Source: Terriglobales bacterium (GTDB lineage Bacteria > Acidobacteriota > Terriglobia > Terriglobales > Acidobacteriaceae). From it: a stretch of 64,000 bases of DNA. Positions 27,419-34,434 of this stretch are shown here, in pieces. Under the pieces are notes generated by a model. That model had not been told where the DNA came from. It did not search any database and saw nothing but the letters and a program-made list of their open reading frames with translations. The position numbers and the translations under genes are program-made. Where the stretch lies: positions 124,001 through 188,000 of the forward strand of contig DATMAB010000018.1 in assembly GCA_035573675.1 (NCBI GenBank). The letters are read 5' to 3'. The stretch's first letter is position 1; each line of letters starts with the position of its first letter.

Positions 27419-27958
27419 TCAGAGTGCGGAAACGATGCGGGCAGCGTATGCTGGCTGCTGCAGGCGGACCAGATGGGCGACCCGCTCACGCAGCAACGTG
27501 TAGCTTTCGATGACCTGGCCGAGGGAGAGGCGAGCCTGGGGGAAAGCAATCAGCAGACCGATCTGCACACGCGCCATCTGCGCGTACAGGCGCATCTGCA
27601 GGGCGCGATTGACCAGGTCCTGAGCGCTGCGAGCGACTTCGGGATCGGCGCTGGCTCGCGCGGCCTCGCCGACACGCACCAGCAGGGCCGCGTTGTGCGC
27701 GGCGCGGCCCACATATTCCAGCGCAGCGCGCAGGCGCTCCCGCTGCACCTGGCGGAACTCGGAAGCCGGAAGGCGCTCGCGCAGGAAGGCCTCCTGGGAG
27801 GGATCCATGAGGTTGCGAAAGGCCTCCAAGTCCACCGGCTGGGTGAGGCTCTCGACCTCATCCAGCGACTGGACGGCCGCAGCCTGCCCGCGCAGGGCGC
27901 GAAACAGCACGGCGACGCCCGCCAGCGACACCAGCACGAAGAGGAGAGAGAAGATCAT
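27419..27958 (-). CDS. Unknown protein with one N-terminal membrane helix
   Basis: A 179-aa product I do not recognise. Residues 1-20 form a hydrophobic anchor (MIFSLLFVLVSLAGVAVLF). The remaining part is charged and predicted helical, with arginine/glutamate-rich stretches (LRERLPASEFRQVQRERLR) typical of a coiled-coil or helical bundle in the cytoplasm or periplasm. Its ATG overlaps the stop of the upstream seven-helix protein (ATGA), so the two are coupled and probably interact. The gene is followed by the CpsB-type phosphatase after 125 bp. Confidence 0.6.
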   Translation of the reverse strand: MIFSLLFVLVSLAGVAVLFRALRGQAAAVQSLDEVESLTQPVDLEAFRNLMDPSQEAFLRERLPASEFRQVQRERLRAALEYVGRAAHNAALLVRVGEAARASADPEVARSAQDLVNRALQMRLYAQMARVQIGLLIAFPQARLSLGQVIESYTLLRERVAHLVRLQQPAYAARIVSAL

Positions 27959-28704
27959 CGTTGTAGCAATTGCAGCAGCGCCTGGTTCCAGCGCTCCACC
28001 GTCTCGCGGGCTGGCACTTTCTGTGTGGCCTGTTCCGCGGGCCGGGGAACCGCGATGTACCAGAACCAGATCAGCGTGGCAGCGACATAGGAAAGCCGGG
28101 TAACTAGGGACCAGGTCTCATGTGCAATCCAACCCGATTCCGAGCGCATGCTCACTGCGGTGAGTTCGACACTGACGAACAGGCTCATGCCGAGCGCGAT
28201 GCCAAACACCAGATGACGCCAGCCAAGGCCAAAGTAGGAAGAAAATACGAAAAGGAAGAACAGCAGGCCGAACTGCAGGATGCGGACTGCCCGTGCGACT
28301 GGAAGAATCGTACTCATGAAAATGTCATCTTCGCCGGCCGGCAAACTCATACTGAGCAGAGCGAGAACCACCAATCCCACGGCTACCCAGCGAAACACTG
28401 TGCGGCCGAGCCGATCAAGGGTCGGATAGGGTTCCAGAACATGCCGGAAGAGTTCGCCGATGACAGCCAGCCCCAGCGCCACACTGACGGCTTCGCCAAT
28501 CCAGTACGCGTAGAAGGCGAGGTTGAGGTCCACACTGGTGAGATACAGGCCCAGGCCCGAGCGCAGGTTGACTACCAGCGTGTACGAGAAGAAAACCGGG
28601 AACGTCCGGGCCAGGCCTTTTTTCCACATAAGGACCAGGATGGCGCAGCGGATCAGGAACGCCACCAGCCAGGCAACGTAGACGTCGGGAGCGTAGGGAA
28701 ACAT
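27955..28704 (-). CDS. Unknown polytopic membrane protein (about seven helices)
   Basis: A 249-aa product with about seven hydrophobic segments spread over residues 8-225 and a short charged C-terminal tail. No catalytic motif is visible and I do not recognise the family. The start was set at ATG 28704 because the hydrophobic topology begins right after it; the frame stays open to 29079 but there runs over the small secreted peptide gene in another frame. No Shine-Dalgarno is evident. It is coupled to the 179-aa protein by a 4-nt overlap. Confidence 0.6.
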   Translation of the reverse strand: MFPYAPDVYVAWLVAFLIRCAILVLMWKKGLARTFPVFFSYTLVVNLRSGLGLYLTSVDLNLAFYAYWIGEAVSVALGLAVIGELFRHVLEPYPTLDRLGRTVFRWVAVGLVVLALLSMSLPAGEDDIFMSTILPVARAVRILQFGLLFFLFVFSSYFGLGWRHLVFGIALGMSLFVSVELTAVSMRSESGWIAHETWSLVTRLSYVAATLIWFWYIAVPRPAEQATQKVPARETVERWNQALLQLLQR

Positions 28705-28735
28705 GGGCTGCCGCAGGAAGCATACCGCCCGCCGC

Positions 28736-28778
28736 AGCAGCCCACAAGCCGGAACTTCGTTTGTTCCGAATCCGGAAA
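28736..28778. promoter_or_regulatory. GTTCCG-N4-CGGAAA palindrome with adjoining sigma-54-like element
   Basis: GTTCCGAATCCGGAAA (28763-28778) repeats the motif seen at 27392 with one mismatch; a further CGGAAC half-site is at 28750-28755. Next to it, toward the 28704 start, the minus strand reads CGGCTTG-TGGG-CTGCT (28736-28751). This keeps the GG/GC pair at 10-nt spacing and a good -12 half, but a weak -24 half. The order palindrome then promoter-like element is the same as before the CpsB-type gene. Confidence 0.4.
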
Positions 28779-28901
28779 TTACTTGCAGGTCGGAGCACCG
28801 GGTCTGCAGAGAGGGGGCTGGTCGCCGTCGGCCAGCGATGGCGTGGAGCACGTACCGACCAGCAGAAGCGTGGTAAGCAACAGACGAATCAGGGTTTTCA
28901 T
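28779..28901 (-). CDS. 40-residue secreted peptide
   Basis: A short gene with strong expression signals: AAGGAG lies 7 nt before ATG 28901. The 40-aa product starts MKTLIRLLLTTLLLVGTC, a clear signal peptide, and would be cut near SLA-DGD to leave DGDQPPLCRPGAPTCK, a 16-residue, proline-rich peptide with two cysteines that could form a disulfide loop. A lipobox reading (VGTC) is imperfect, since Thr precedes Cys. It ends at TAA 28779, 74 bp before the seven-helix protein gene, and is probably part of the same cluster. The function is unknown; a signalling, surface or decoy peptide are all open. Confidence 0.55.
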   Translation of the reverse strand: MKTLIRLLLTTLLLVGTCSTPSLADGDQPPLCRPGAPTCK

Positions 28902-29008
28902 GGGATTCTCCTTGGGCGCGGATGCGCACCACAGGGAGTCTGACGGCTCGCTGAGTGGCTTGCCGAAGGAAGATGGAGGGTGTTCTTAGTTCGGAACATG
29001 GAACAGCT

Positions 29009-29416
29009 ATGACGTTGTTCTCGGCATTGGAAGATTTCCTGAAAACCACCCTCAGCCGCGTGCCGGGCCGGTGGAGCAAACTGGTGTATGTGGCGGGACT
29101 ACGAGAGCAAGGGCGCTACCGCCACTGGGGATTGGAGCGTGTGCACGGAGAGCCGGCGGTGCAAGACGCACTGCAGGAAGTGCACCAGTCCTTGTTCCTG
29201 GAGGTTCTGCGCACGCCGCTGCCCGAGCTGCTGGAAGACGCCGAGCAGTCTGCGGTTGAGCAGGAGTTGGAAGCCGAAGCTTATGTGAACGGGCTCGGTA
29301 CGCGCCGGGAGGCCCTGCTGCCGTCCGACCTGGGAGGCGGCTCAGCCCGTCATTTCAATGCAGTGCTTTCGGCGCTTTCGTCCCTGGTTCAAGGCCACCC
29401 GCGCGCCAGTCGCTGA
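29009..29416 (+). CDS. Hypothetical acidic/helical protein
   Basis: A 135-aa product of unknown function with no signal peptide or membrane helix. It starts MTLFSALEDFLKTTLSRVPG and continues with a helix-rich, Glu-rich middle (LLEDAEQSAVEQELEAEAY). ATG 29009 was preferred; an upstream in-frame start at 28955 would run through a GTTCGGAAC palindrome (28989-28997). Its last 62 bp overlap, tail to tail, the 3' end of the XRE regulator gene. It is the only + strand gene between 15 kb and 30 kb apart from shadows, and is divergent from the secreted peptide. Confidence 0.55.
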   Translation: MTLFSALEDFLKTTLSRVPGRWSKLVYVAGLREQGRYRHWGLERVHGEPAVQDALQEVHQSLFLEVLRTPLPELLEDAEQSAVEQELEAEAYVNGLGTRREALLPSDLGGGSARHFNAVLSALSSLVQGHPRASR

Positions 29417-30161
29417 TGCGCATGGCAATGCCGACCACCTGCCCGATGACCTCGGCATCCTGCGGATGCCGCAGGATGCGGACGGGAACCGGCGAGAGGG
29501 GATGGGGCTGGATGATGATGTTCCCGTCCTCCAGGGTGCACCAGCTGCATATGAAGTCGGTGCGCGTTTCCAGGAAATAGATCGGCCGCTCATATTCGCT
29601 GCGCCAGCCGCCTCGCGCCACCTCGGTACGGGATTCATCAATCTGGACAAACGTGCCCGGCAGCAAGAGGGGGTACATGGTGAAGTCCTCAGTCCCTATG
29701 TATGCGTAGGTGTATTCGTCACGGGAAAACCGGGCCAGGAATGCCAGGGGAACGGTTCCCCACTGCTCGACGATGCGACCCAGGTTGAAGGTGCGGCGCG
29801 GGTCGAAGCCGGGGTCGATGCGCACCGGCAAGCGTACGGCTGTAACCCCATTGAGAGCCTCCAGCCGGCGGGAACCGGGCTGCGGCGCCACGTCCAGGTC
29901 AGCGGCGGTGTCATTCACATCGATGCCGTACAACCCAAGCAGCTCGCGCAAGTCGCGCCGATAAATGACGGCCAGCGAATACAACCGGTAGATACTGGGC
30001 AGAATGTTCTTGGATTCGATATCCGAGAGGCGGCTCAGGGAGATGGCGAACTCCGGGTTACGCCGCCGCGCTGCGATACGGCAACTGGCGGTTTCCACTT
30101 CACGGATGGTCAAGTTCAGTTCTTCGCGAATCAAGCGCAGCTGGTGCCCCGGTGATGCCAT
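29355..30161 (-). CDS. XRE-family transcriptional regulator with S24/LexA-like C-terminal domain
   Basis: A 268-aa DNA-binding protein. Residues ~1-75 are a helix-turn-helix of XRE type (LRLIREELNLTIREVE, then SLSRLSDIESKNILPSIYRLYSLA). The C-terminal ~110 residues have the β-pattern of S24 dimerisation/peptidase domains: DFTMYPLLLPGTFVQID resembles the DSMxPxxxxGD box, but with Phe-Thr-Met where the catalytic Ser would be. IYFLETRTDFICSWCTLEDG-NIIIQPH is followed by EVIGQVVGIA. It is probably a non-cleavable regulator. The start is ATG 30161 with AAGGGAGG just upstream (GTG 30182 is possible). Targets may include the neighbouring cluster, but that is a guess. Confidence 0.72.
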   Translation of the reverse strand: MASPGHQLRLIREELNLTIREVETASCRIAARRRNPEFAISLSRLSDIESKNILPSIYRLYSLAVIYRRDLRELLGLYGIDVNDTAADLDVAPQPGSRRLEALNGVTAVRLPVRIDPGFDPRRTFNLGRIVEQWGTVPLAFLARFSRDEYTYAYIGTEDFTMYPLLLPGTFVQIDESRTEVARGGWRSEYERPIYFLETRTDFICSWCTLEDGNIIIQPHPLSPVPVRILRHPQDAEVIGQVVGIAMRISDWRAGGLEPGTKAPKALH

Positions 30162-30402
30162 GCCCGCCTCCCTTGTTTTCACCCCGCTCTAGCCGACCCT
30201 GGGACGCGCTGCCCGACTGGAAGTGACCTTCCCGCTCGGGTGGAGGGTCGATGTTCCGATTTCAAAACAATAGAGGGTACCTCCAACAGGCCAACGGTTA
30301 CAAGGAGGATAATTTCCCATTTTAGGAAGTTAGGATTCAGTAACACGTCTCCCAGCGGGCCCAACAAGCTTCAGCCACTTCCCTGTCAGGGGGTAATTGC
30401 GA

Positions 30403-31350
30403 ATGAGCCTCGAGTATGCCCGGGGCAGCCGGCTCTGGCTCAAGGACCATCCCGAATACCGCGAGACCTGGCTTCGCGATCTCATCGCCAGTGATCCCTC
30501 GATTCTGGGCTTGGGTACGCTTCAGGTTCGCCAAGTTGAGCGTCCGGTACCCGGTTCCGGGCGGCTGGATCTGCTCTTGCAGAGCCACCAGCACGGCCGT
30601 CGATATGTGGTGGAGATCATGCTCGGCCGGATGGACGAGAGCCACATTATCCGTTGCATCGAGTACTGGGATTTCGAACAGCGCCGGTCTCCCCGCTACC
30701 TCCATTGCGCTGTCCTGATTGCCGAGGAAGTCCAGGCGCGCTTCCAGAACGTGCTCCTGCTGCTCCAGCGGGTGATGCCCGTCGTCGCCCTAGAGCTTTG
30801 CGCCATCCAGACGGACAACAAGCTGGTGGTCCATTTCGCCAAGATCCTGGACCTTCGGCAGCTGGAAGCCGAAGAAGATGTCACCTGCGGGCGTTGTCAA
30901 TGGGAGCGGCGGGGGTTTTCCGCTTCGCTCAGCCAACTGGACCAGTGCCTGGCGCTGTTGCGGGAGATCGATCCGGCACTGGAACCGGTCTACCACCGCG
31001 ACCACATCGGCGTCGCCGCCCACGGCAAGGCCCGGAACTTCCTCCAGTTCCGTCCCATGAAGCACTCCTTGCGGATGGAAGTGCGCACCCGCAACCTGCG
31101 GCTCCTGCGTGAGACCGCACGTCTGGAAGAGCTGGCACAAGTCGAAGGCGACCATCGCTGGCGCAACCTGCGGCTGCTGCTGAGCGACGGAGACGTGAGC
31201 CGCCTGCGTCCTGCACTCAAGCGATTGCTGCACTGCGCCTATCAGGAGAGCCTTCTGGGAGGAACGACCGGGCGGGCGGGAACGTCCCAACTGGCGCTTT
31301 GGCCGCAGTCCTCCAGGTCGGGAACCCACCACCCCAGACCCGAGGGTTAG
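30403..31350 (+). CDS. PD-(D/E)XK nuclease-like protein of unknown role
   Basis: A 315-aa product. Residues ~45-130 have the NucS/DUF91-like pattern GRLDLLL (Asp56), a turn, VVEIML (Glu71-x-Met73), then HIIRCIEYWD and a hydrophobic strand AVLIAEE, as in PD-(D/E)XK folds. The usual lysine after Glu-x is Met here, so nuclease activity is doubtful. A CxxC (TCGRC) sits near residue 165, and the C-terminal half is helical and Arg/Leu-rich. ATG 30403 has AGGGGG about 9 nt upstream. The 241-bp gap before it, shared with the divergent regulator, has a GAGGGTACCTC near-palindrome (30269-30279). A link with defence or DNA repair is possible but not shown. Confidence 0.55.
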   Translation: MSLEYARGSRLWLKDHPEYRETWLRDLIASDPSILGLGTLQVRQVERPVPGSGRLDLLLQSHQHGRRYVVEIMLGRMDESHIIRCIEYWDFEQRRSPRYLHCAVLIAEEVQARFQNVLLLLQRVMPVVALELCAIQTDNKLVVHFAKILDLRQLEAEEDVTCGRCQWERRGFSASLSQLDQCLALLREIDPALEPVYHRDHIGVAAHGKARNFLQFRPMKHSLRMEVRTRNLRLLRETARLEELAQVEGDHRWRNLRLLLSDGDVSRLRPALKRLLHCAYQESLLGGTTGRAGTSQLALWPQSSRSGTHHPRPEG

Positions 31351-31445
31351 AGACGGACGAGGGCGGCCACCGCTAGCGTGACAACAAATCCCAGGATCAT
31401 CAGGAAGAACCAGTGGAGAAGCGAGCGCCAACGGTCACTCTTCAC
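31347..31445 (-). CDS. Possible 32-residue single-span membrane protein
   Basis: From GTG 31445 the minus strand encodes 32 aa: a basic head (KSDRWRS) then one hydrophobic helix (LLHWFFLMILGFVVTLAVAALV), ending RL and TAA. GGAGG lies 9 nt before the GTG. It overlaps the end of the PD-(D/E)XK-like gene by 4 bp. Size, topology and ribosome-binding site are those of real small membrane proteins, but with 32 codons chance cannot be excluded. Confidence 0.35.
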   Translation of the reverse strand: MKSDRWRSLLHWFFLMILGFVVTLAVAALVRL

Positions 31446-31553
31446 GACTGCATGCCTCCGTAACAAAGGGTCGTCGGGCATGCTACAAAGAACCCGGAAA
31501 GGCGCCAATGGCCCAGAGGTTGGAGCGAACTGCCCCGAAAGTGGGGGGTCCCT

Positions 31554-32669
31554 TTAGTTAAGTAGCTCGTTCAGGTTCCGAACCGGCTTGCCCTGGGACT
31601 GGGCGACGGCGGCATAGGTCACGTGCCCGCGGAAGGTGTTGACGCCTTCGCGGATGGCGCTGTCAGAGCGCATCGCCGCCTCCGGCCCTTCCCGGGCCAG
31701 CTTCATGACGTAAGGGAAAGTCGCGTTGGTCAGGGCAAGCGTGGAGGTGTGGGGCACGGCCGCAGGCATGTTGGTCACACAGTAATGCACGACGCCATGC
31801 TCGATGTATGCCGGATTGCTGTGGGTGGTGGGCCGGGCGGTCTCGATGCAGCCGCCCTGGTCGATGGCCACATCGACGATCACGGCTCCGGACTTCATTT
31901 CCTTCACCATGGCCTCGGTGACCAGCTTGGGGGCGGAGGCGCCGGGGATCAGCACCCCGCCGATGACCAGGTCCGATTTCCTGGTGGCCTTGGCGATGGT
32001 GTAGGAGTTCGAGGCGAGGGTCAGGATGCGTGCGCCGAAGATGTCGTCGAGTTCACGTAGGCGATTCAGGTTCACGTCGATGATGGTCACGATCGCCCCC
32101 ATCCCGAGCGCGATCTTGGCGGCGTTGGTGCCCACGATGCCGCCTCCGATGATCACCACATTGGCGGGCGGCACACCCGGTACGCCGCCCAGCAGCAGGC
32201 CGCGGCCTCCGCGCTCCGCCTCCAGATAGTAGGCCCCGACCTGCACCGCCATCCGGCCTGCGACCTCCGACATAGGTGTCAGTAGCGGCAGCGTTCCGTG
32301 CGCGTCGCGGATGGTCTCATAGGCGATTCCGGTCACATTGTGGCGCAGCAACTGCTCGGTGAGTTCGGGCAGGGGCGCCAGGTGCAGGTAGGTGAACAGC
32401 ACCAGACCTTCGCGCAGGTGGCCGAACTCACTGGCAATGGGCTCTTTGACCTTCACCACCATGTCGGCCCGCCTCCAGACCTCGGCGGCGGTAGCGACTA
32501 TCTCAGCGCCTGCCTGCTGGTAGTCGCGGTCGGACATCGAGGACAGCTCACCCGCCCGAGTCTCGACCAGCACCTTGTGGCCGGCCTCGACCAGAGCCTT
32601 TACTCCCGAAGGCACGATGCCCACGCGGCTCTCGTGGTCTTTCACTTCTTTGGGGACGCCGATAATCAT
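31554..32669 (-). CDS. ald: Alanine dehydrogenase
   Basis: Cytoplasmic NAD-dependent enzyme interconverting alanine and pyruvate plus ammonia. The 371-aa product starts [18 protein letters not shown], has the substrate-site KVKEP lysine near residue 75 and TYLHLAP histidine near 96, the NAD loop [18 protein letters not shown] near 175, and ends with LA-like repeats typical of Ald. Length matches the family. It lies 42 bp downstream of the aldehyde dehydrogenase gene on the same strand and may be co-transcribed. Confidence 0.96.
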   Translation of the reverse strand: MIIGVPKEVKDHESRVGIVPSGVKALVEAGHKVLVETRAGELSSMSDRDYQQAGAEIVATAAEVWRRADMVVKVKEPIASEFGHLREGLVLFTYLHLAPLPELTEQLLRHNVTGIAYETIRDAHGTLPLLTPMSEVAGRMAVQVGAYYLEAERGGRGLLLGGVPGVPPANVVIIGGGIVGTNAAKIALGMGAIVTIIDVNLNRLRELDDIFGARILTLASNSYTIAKATRKSDLVIGGVLIPGASAPKLVTEAMVKEMKSGAVIVDVAIDQGGCIETARPTTHSNPAYIEHGVVHYCVTNMPAAVPHTSTLALTNATFPYVMKLAREGPEAAMRSDSAIREGVNTFRGHVTYAAVAQSQGKPVRNLNELLN

Positions 32670-32711
32670 TCCCGCTTCTCTTTCCGCTGCGCCTGGGCGT
32701 TGGGGCTGTAA

Positions 32712-34208
32712 CTATAGTTCCACGTTGTCGATCTGCGCCCGCTGCAGGTGGTCGGAGTAGTCGACGTAGATCGACTTCCACTCGGAGTAGAAATCAATGG
32801 CGCCGATCCCGCCCTCGCGATGGCCGTTGCCGGTGGCCTTGGTCCCGCCGAAGGGCAGATGCACTTCTGCGCCGATGGTGGGCGCATTCACGTAGGTGAT
32901 GCCGGCATACAGATCGCGCATGGCGCGAAAGGCCTTGTTGACGTCGCGGCTGTAGATGGCTGAGGAGAGGCCGTAGGGGATGTCATTGGAAATCTCGACC
33001 GCCTGCTCAAAACTGTCACAGGCAATCACCGAGACTACGGGACCGAAGATCTCCTCCTGCGCGATGCGGGCGTGTGGGTCCACGTCGCCGAAAATGGTGG
33101 CTTCATAGAAGTGGCCGTGCGCGTAGTCGCCCGCGGTTAGCGGATTGCCGCCGCACAGAAGTTTGCCTTCGCCCTTGCCGATCTGGACATAGGTGCAGGT
33201 AGTCTGAATCTGGTTGGCGTTGACCTGCGGGCCCATTTGCACACTCTCGTCCATGCCGTTGCCCACCTTCAGGGAGCGGGCGCGGTCAACGAATTTCTGC
33301 ACGAACTCCTTGTAAACACCTTTCTGCACGATGACGCGGCTGGCGGCCGTGCAGCGCTGTCCGGTGGTGCCGAAGCCGCCCCACAGGGCGCCATCCACGG
33401 CCAGGTCGATGTTGGCGTCGTCCAGCACGATGATGGCGTTCTTCCCGCCCAGTTCCAGGGAACAGTGCTTGAAGGTGCGGGCCGCCACTTCCCCAATGCG
33501 CCGGCCTACATCGGAAGACCCGGTGAGAGAGATAGCACGCACGTCCGCATGCTCCACCAGGGGTGCGCCAACTTCCGAACCGAACCCCGTCACCAGGTTG
33601 ACCACGCCATCCGGCACGCCGGCATCCACCAGCGTCTGCACCAGGTTCAGGGTGGAGAGCGGCGTGTCCTGGGCAGGCTTGATGACGCAAGTGTTGCCGC
33701 AGACCAGGGCCGGCAGCAGCTTCCAGGAGGGAATGGCCATGGGGAAGTTCCAGGGCGTGATCATGCCGCACACACCGATGGGCATGCGCACCGCCATGGC
33801 GAACTTGTTGGGAAGCTCGGAAGGAACCGTGGGGCCGAAAAGGCGGCGGCCTTCTCCGGCCATGTAGAAGGCCGTGTCAATGGCCTCCTGCACGTCGCCG
33901 CGGGTCTCCGCCAGGATTTTGCCCATCTCGCGGGTCATATCGCGGGCATATTGCTCCTTGCGTTCGATCAGGAGCTGACCGGCGCGGTAGAGGATCTCGG
34001 CCCGGCGCGGAGCGGGGACCAGTCTCCAGCGCTCAAAGGCGTGTTTGGCGGCAGCCACGGCTGCATCCACGTCTTCCCGGCCGGAACGCTGAAAGATGCC
34101 CACCAGGTCCCGCGTGTCCGCAGGGTTGTGATTCTCAAAAGTGCGGCCGGTACGGGATTCCACCCACTGCCCACCGATCAGGTTCTTGTACACTCTGGCT
34201 TCGGCCAT
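32712..34208 (-). CDS. NAD(P)-dependent aldehyde dehydrogenase (semialdehyde dehydrogenase type)
   Basis: A 498-aa ALDH that oxidises an aldehyde to its acid. Motifs: MITPWNFP near residue 150, the glycine loop [10 protein letters not shown] near 230, catalytic Glu in LELGGKNA and catalytic Cys in GQRCTAASR near 289. The C-terminal [15 protein letters not shown] followed by [10 protein letters not shown] resembles bacterial α-ketoglutaric-semialdehyde or piperideine-carboxylate dehydrogenases. The exact substrate cannot be fixed. The start was set at ATG 34208 ([15 protein letters not shown]); the frame is open upstream without conservation. The neighbour ald suggests amino-acid catabolism. 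Confidence 0.85.
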   Translation of the reverse strand: MAEARVYKNLIGGQWVESRTGRTFENHNPADTRDLVGIFQRSGREDVDAAVAAAKHAFERWRLVPAPRRAEILYRAGQLLIERKEQYARDMTREMGKILAETRGDVQEAIDTAFYMAGEGRRLFGPTVPSELPNKFAMAVRMPIGVCGMITPWNFPMAIPSWKLLPALVCGNTCVIKPAQDTPLSTLNLVQTLVDAGVPDGVVNLVTGFGSEVGAPLVEHADVRAISLTGSSDVGRRIGEVAARTFKHCSLELGGKNAIIVLDDANIDLAVDGALWGGFGTTGQRCTAASRVIVQKGVYKEFVQKFVDRARSLKVGNGMDESVQMGPQVNANQIQTTCTYVQIGKGEGKLLCGGNPLTAGDYAHGHFYEATIFGDVDPHARIAQEEIFGPVVSVIACDSFEQAVEISNDIPYGLSSAIYSRDVNKAFRAMRDLYAGITYVNAPTIGAEVHLPFGGTKATGNGHREGGIGAIDFYSEWKSIYVDYSDHLQRAQIDNVEL

Positions 34209-34319
34209 GCGTTCCAGCGGCTCCTTTCCCGAAAACCCAAACCGCCATCCTAACGACGGTGCAGACAAACGCGCAAGTCTCACTGCGACCGTAGCGTATC
34301 GTTCCGCGGAGAGCCTGGC

Positions 34320-34348
34320 TTGGAGAAGTCTGTGCATTGCGCTATAAA
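34320..34348 (+). promoter_or_regulatory. Candidate sigma-70 promoter of the hybrid histidine kinase
   Basis: TTGGAG (34320-34325) and TATAAA (34343-34348) are 17 bp apart in the 226-bp divergent gap. The predicted start near 34355 gives an ~80-nt leader. No second promoter for the leftward ALDH gene is obvious. Confidence 0.45.
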
Positions 34349-34434
34349 AGTACGATTTCCGAAAGACCCGGCTCCATGACCACCTTCCCGCCACTCTGGC
34401 CCAGGCTTGCGGGAAAGCAAAACTCATTCAGACC

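Noticed and set aside
28902-28960. Sigma-54-like GG/GC pairs upstream of the secreted peptide
   Set aside because: The spacing between GG and GC is 9 or 11 nt, not 10, so no promoter is called.
27955-29079. Longer 374-aa version of the seven-helix protein
   Set aside because: The N-terminal 125 codons have no conserved or hydrophobic pattern and overlap the well-supported secreted-peptide gene; ATG 28704 begins the membrane topology.
30254-30259. Single GTTCCG before the PD-(D/E)XK-like gene
   Set aside because: No CGGAAC arm at the right spacing, so it is not counted as a copy of the cluster palindrome.
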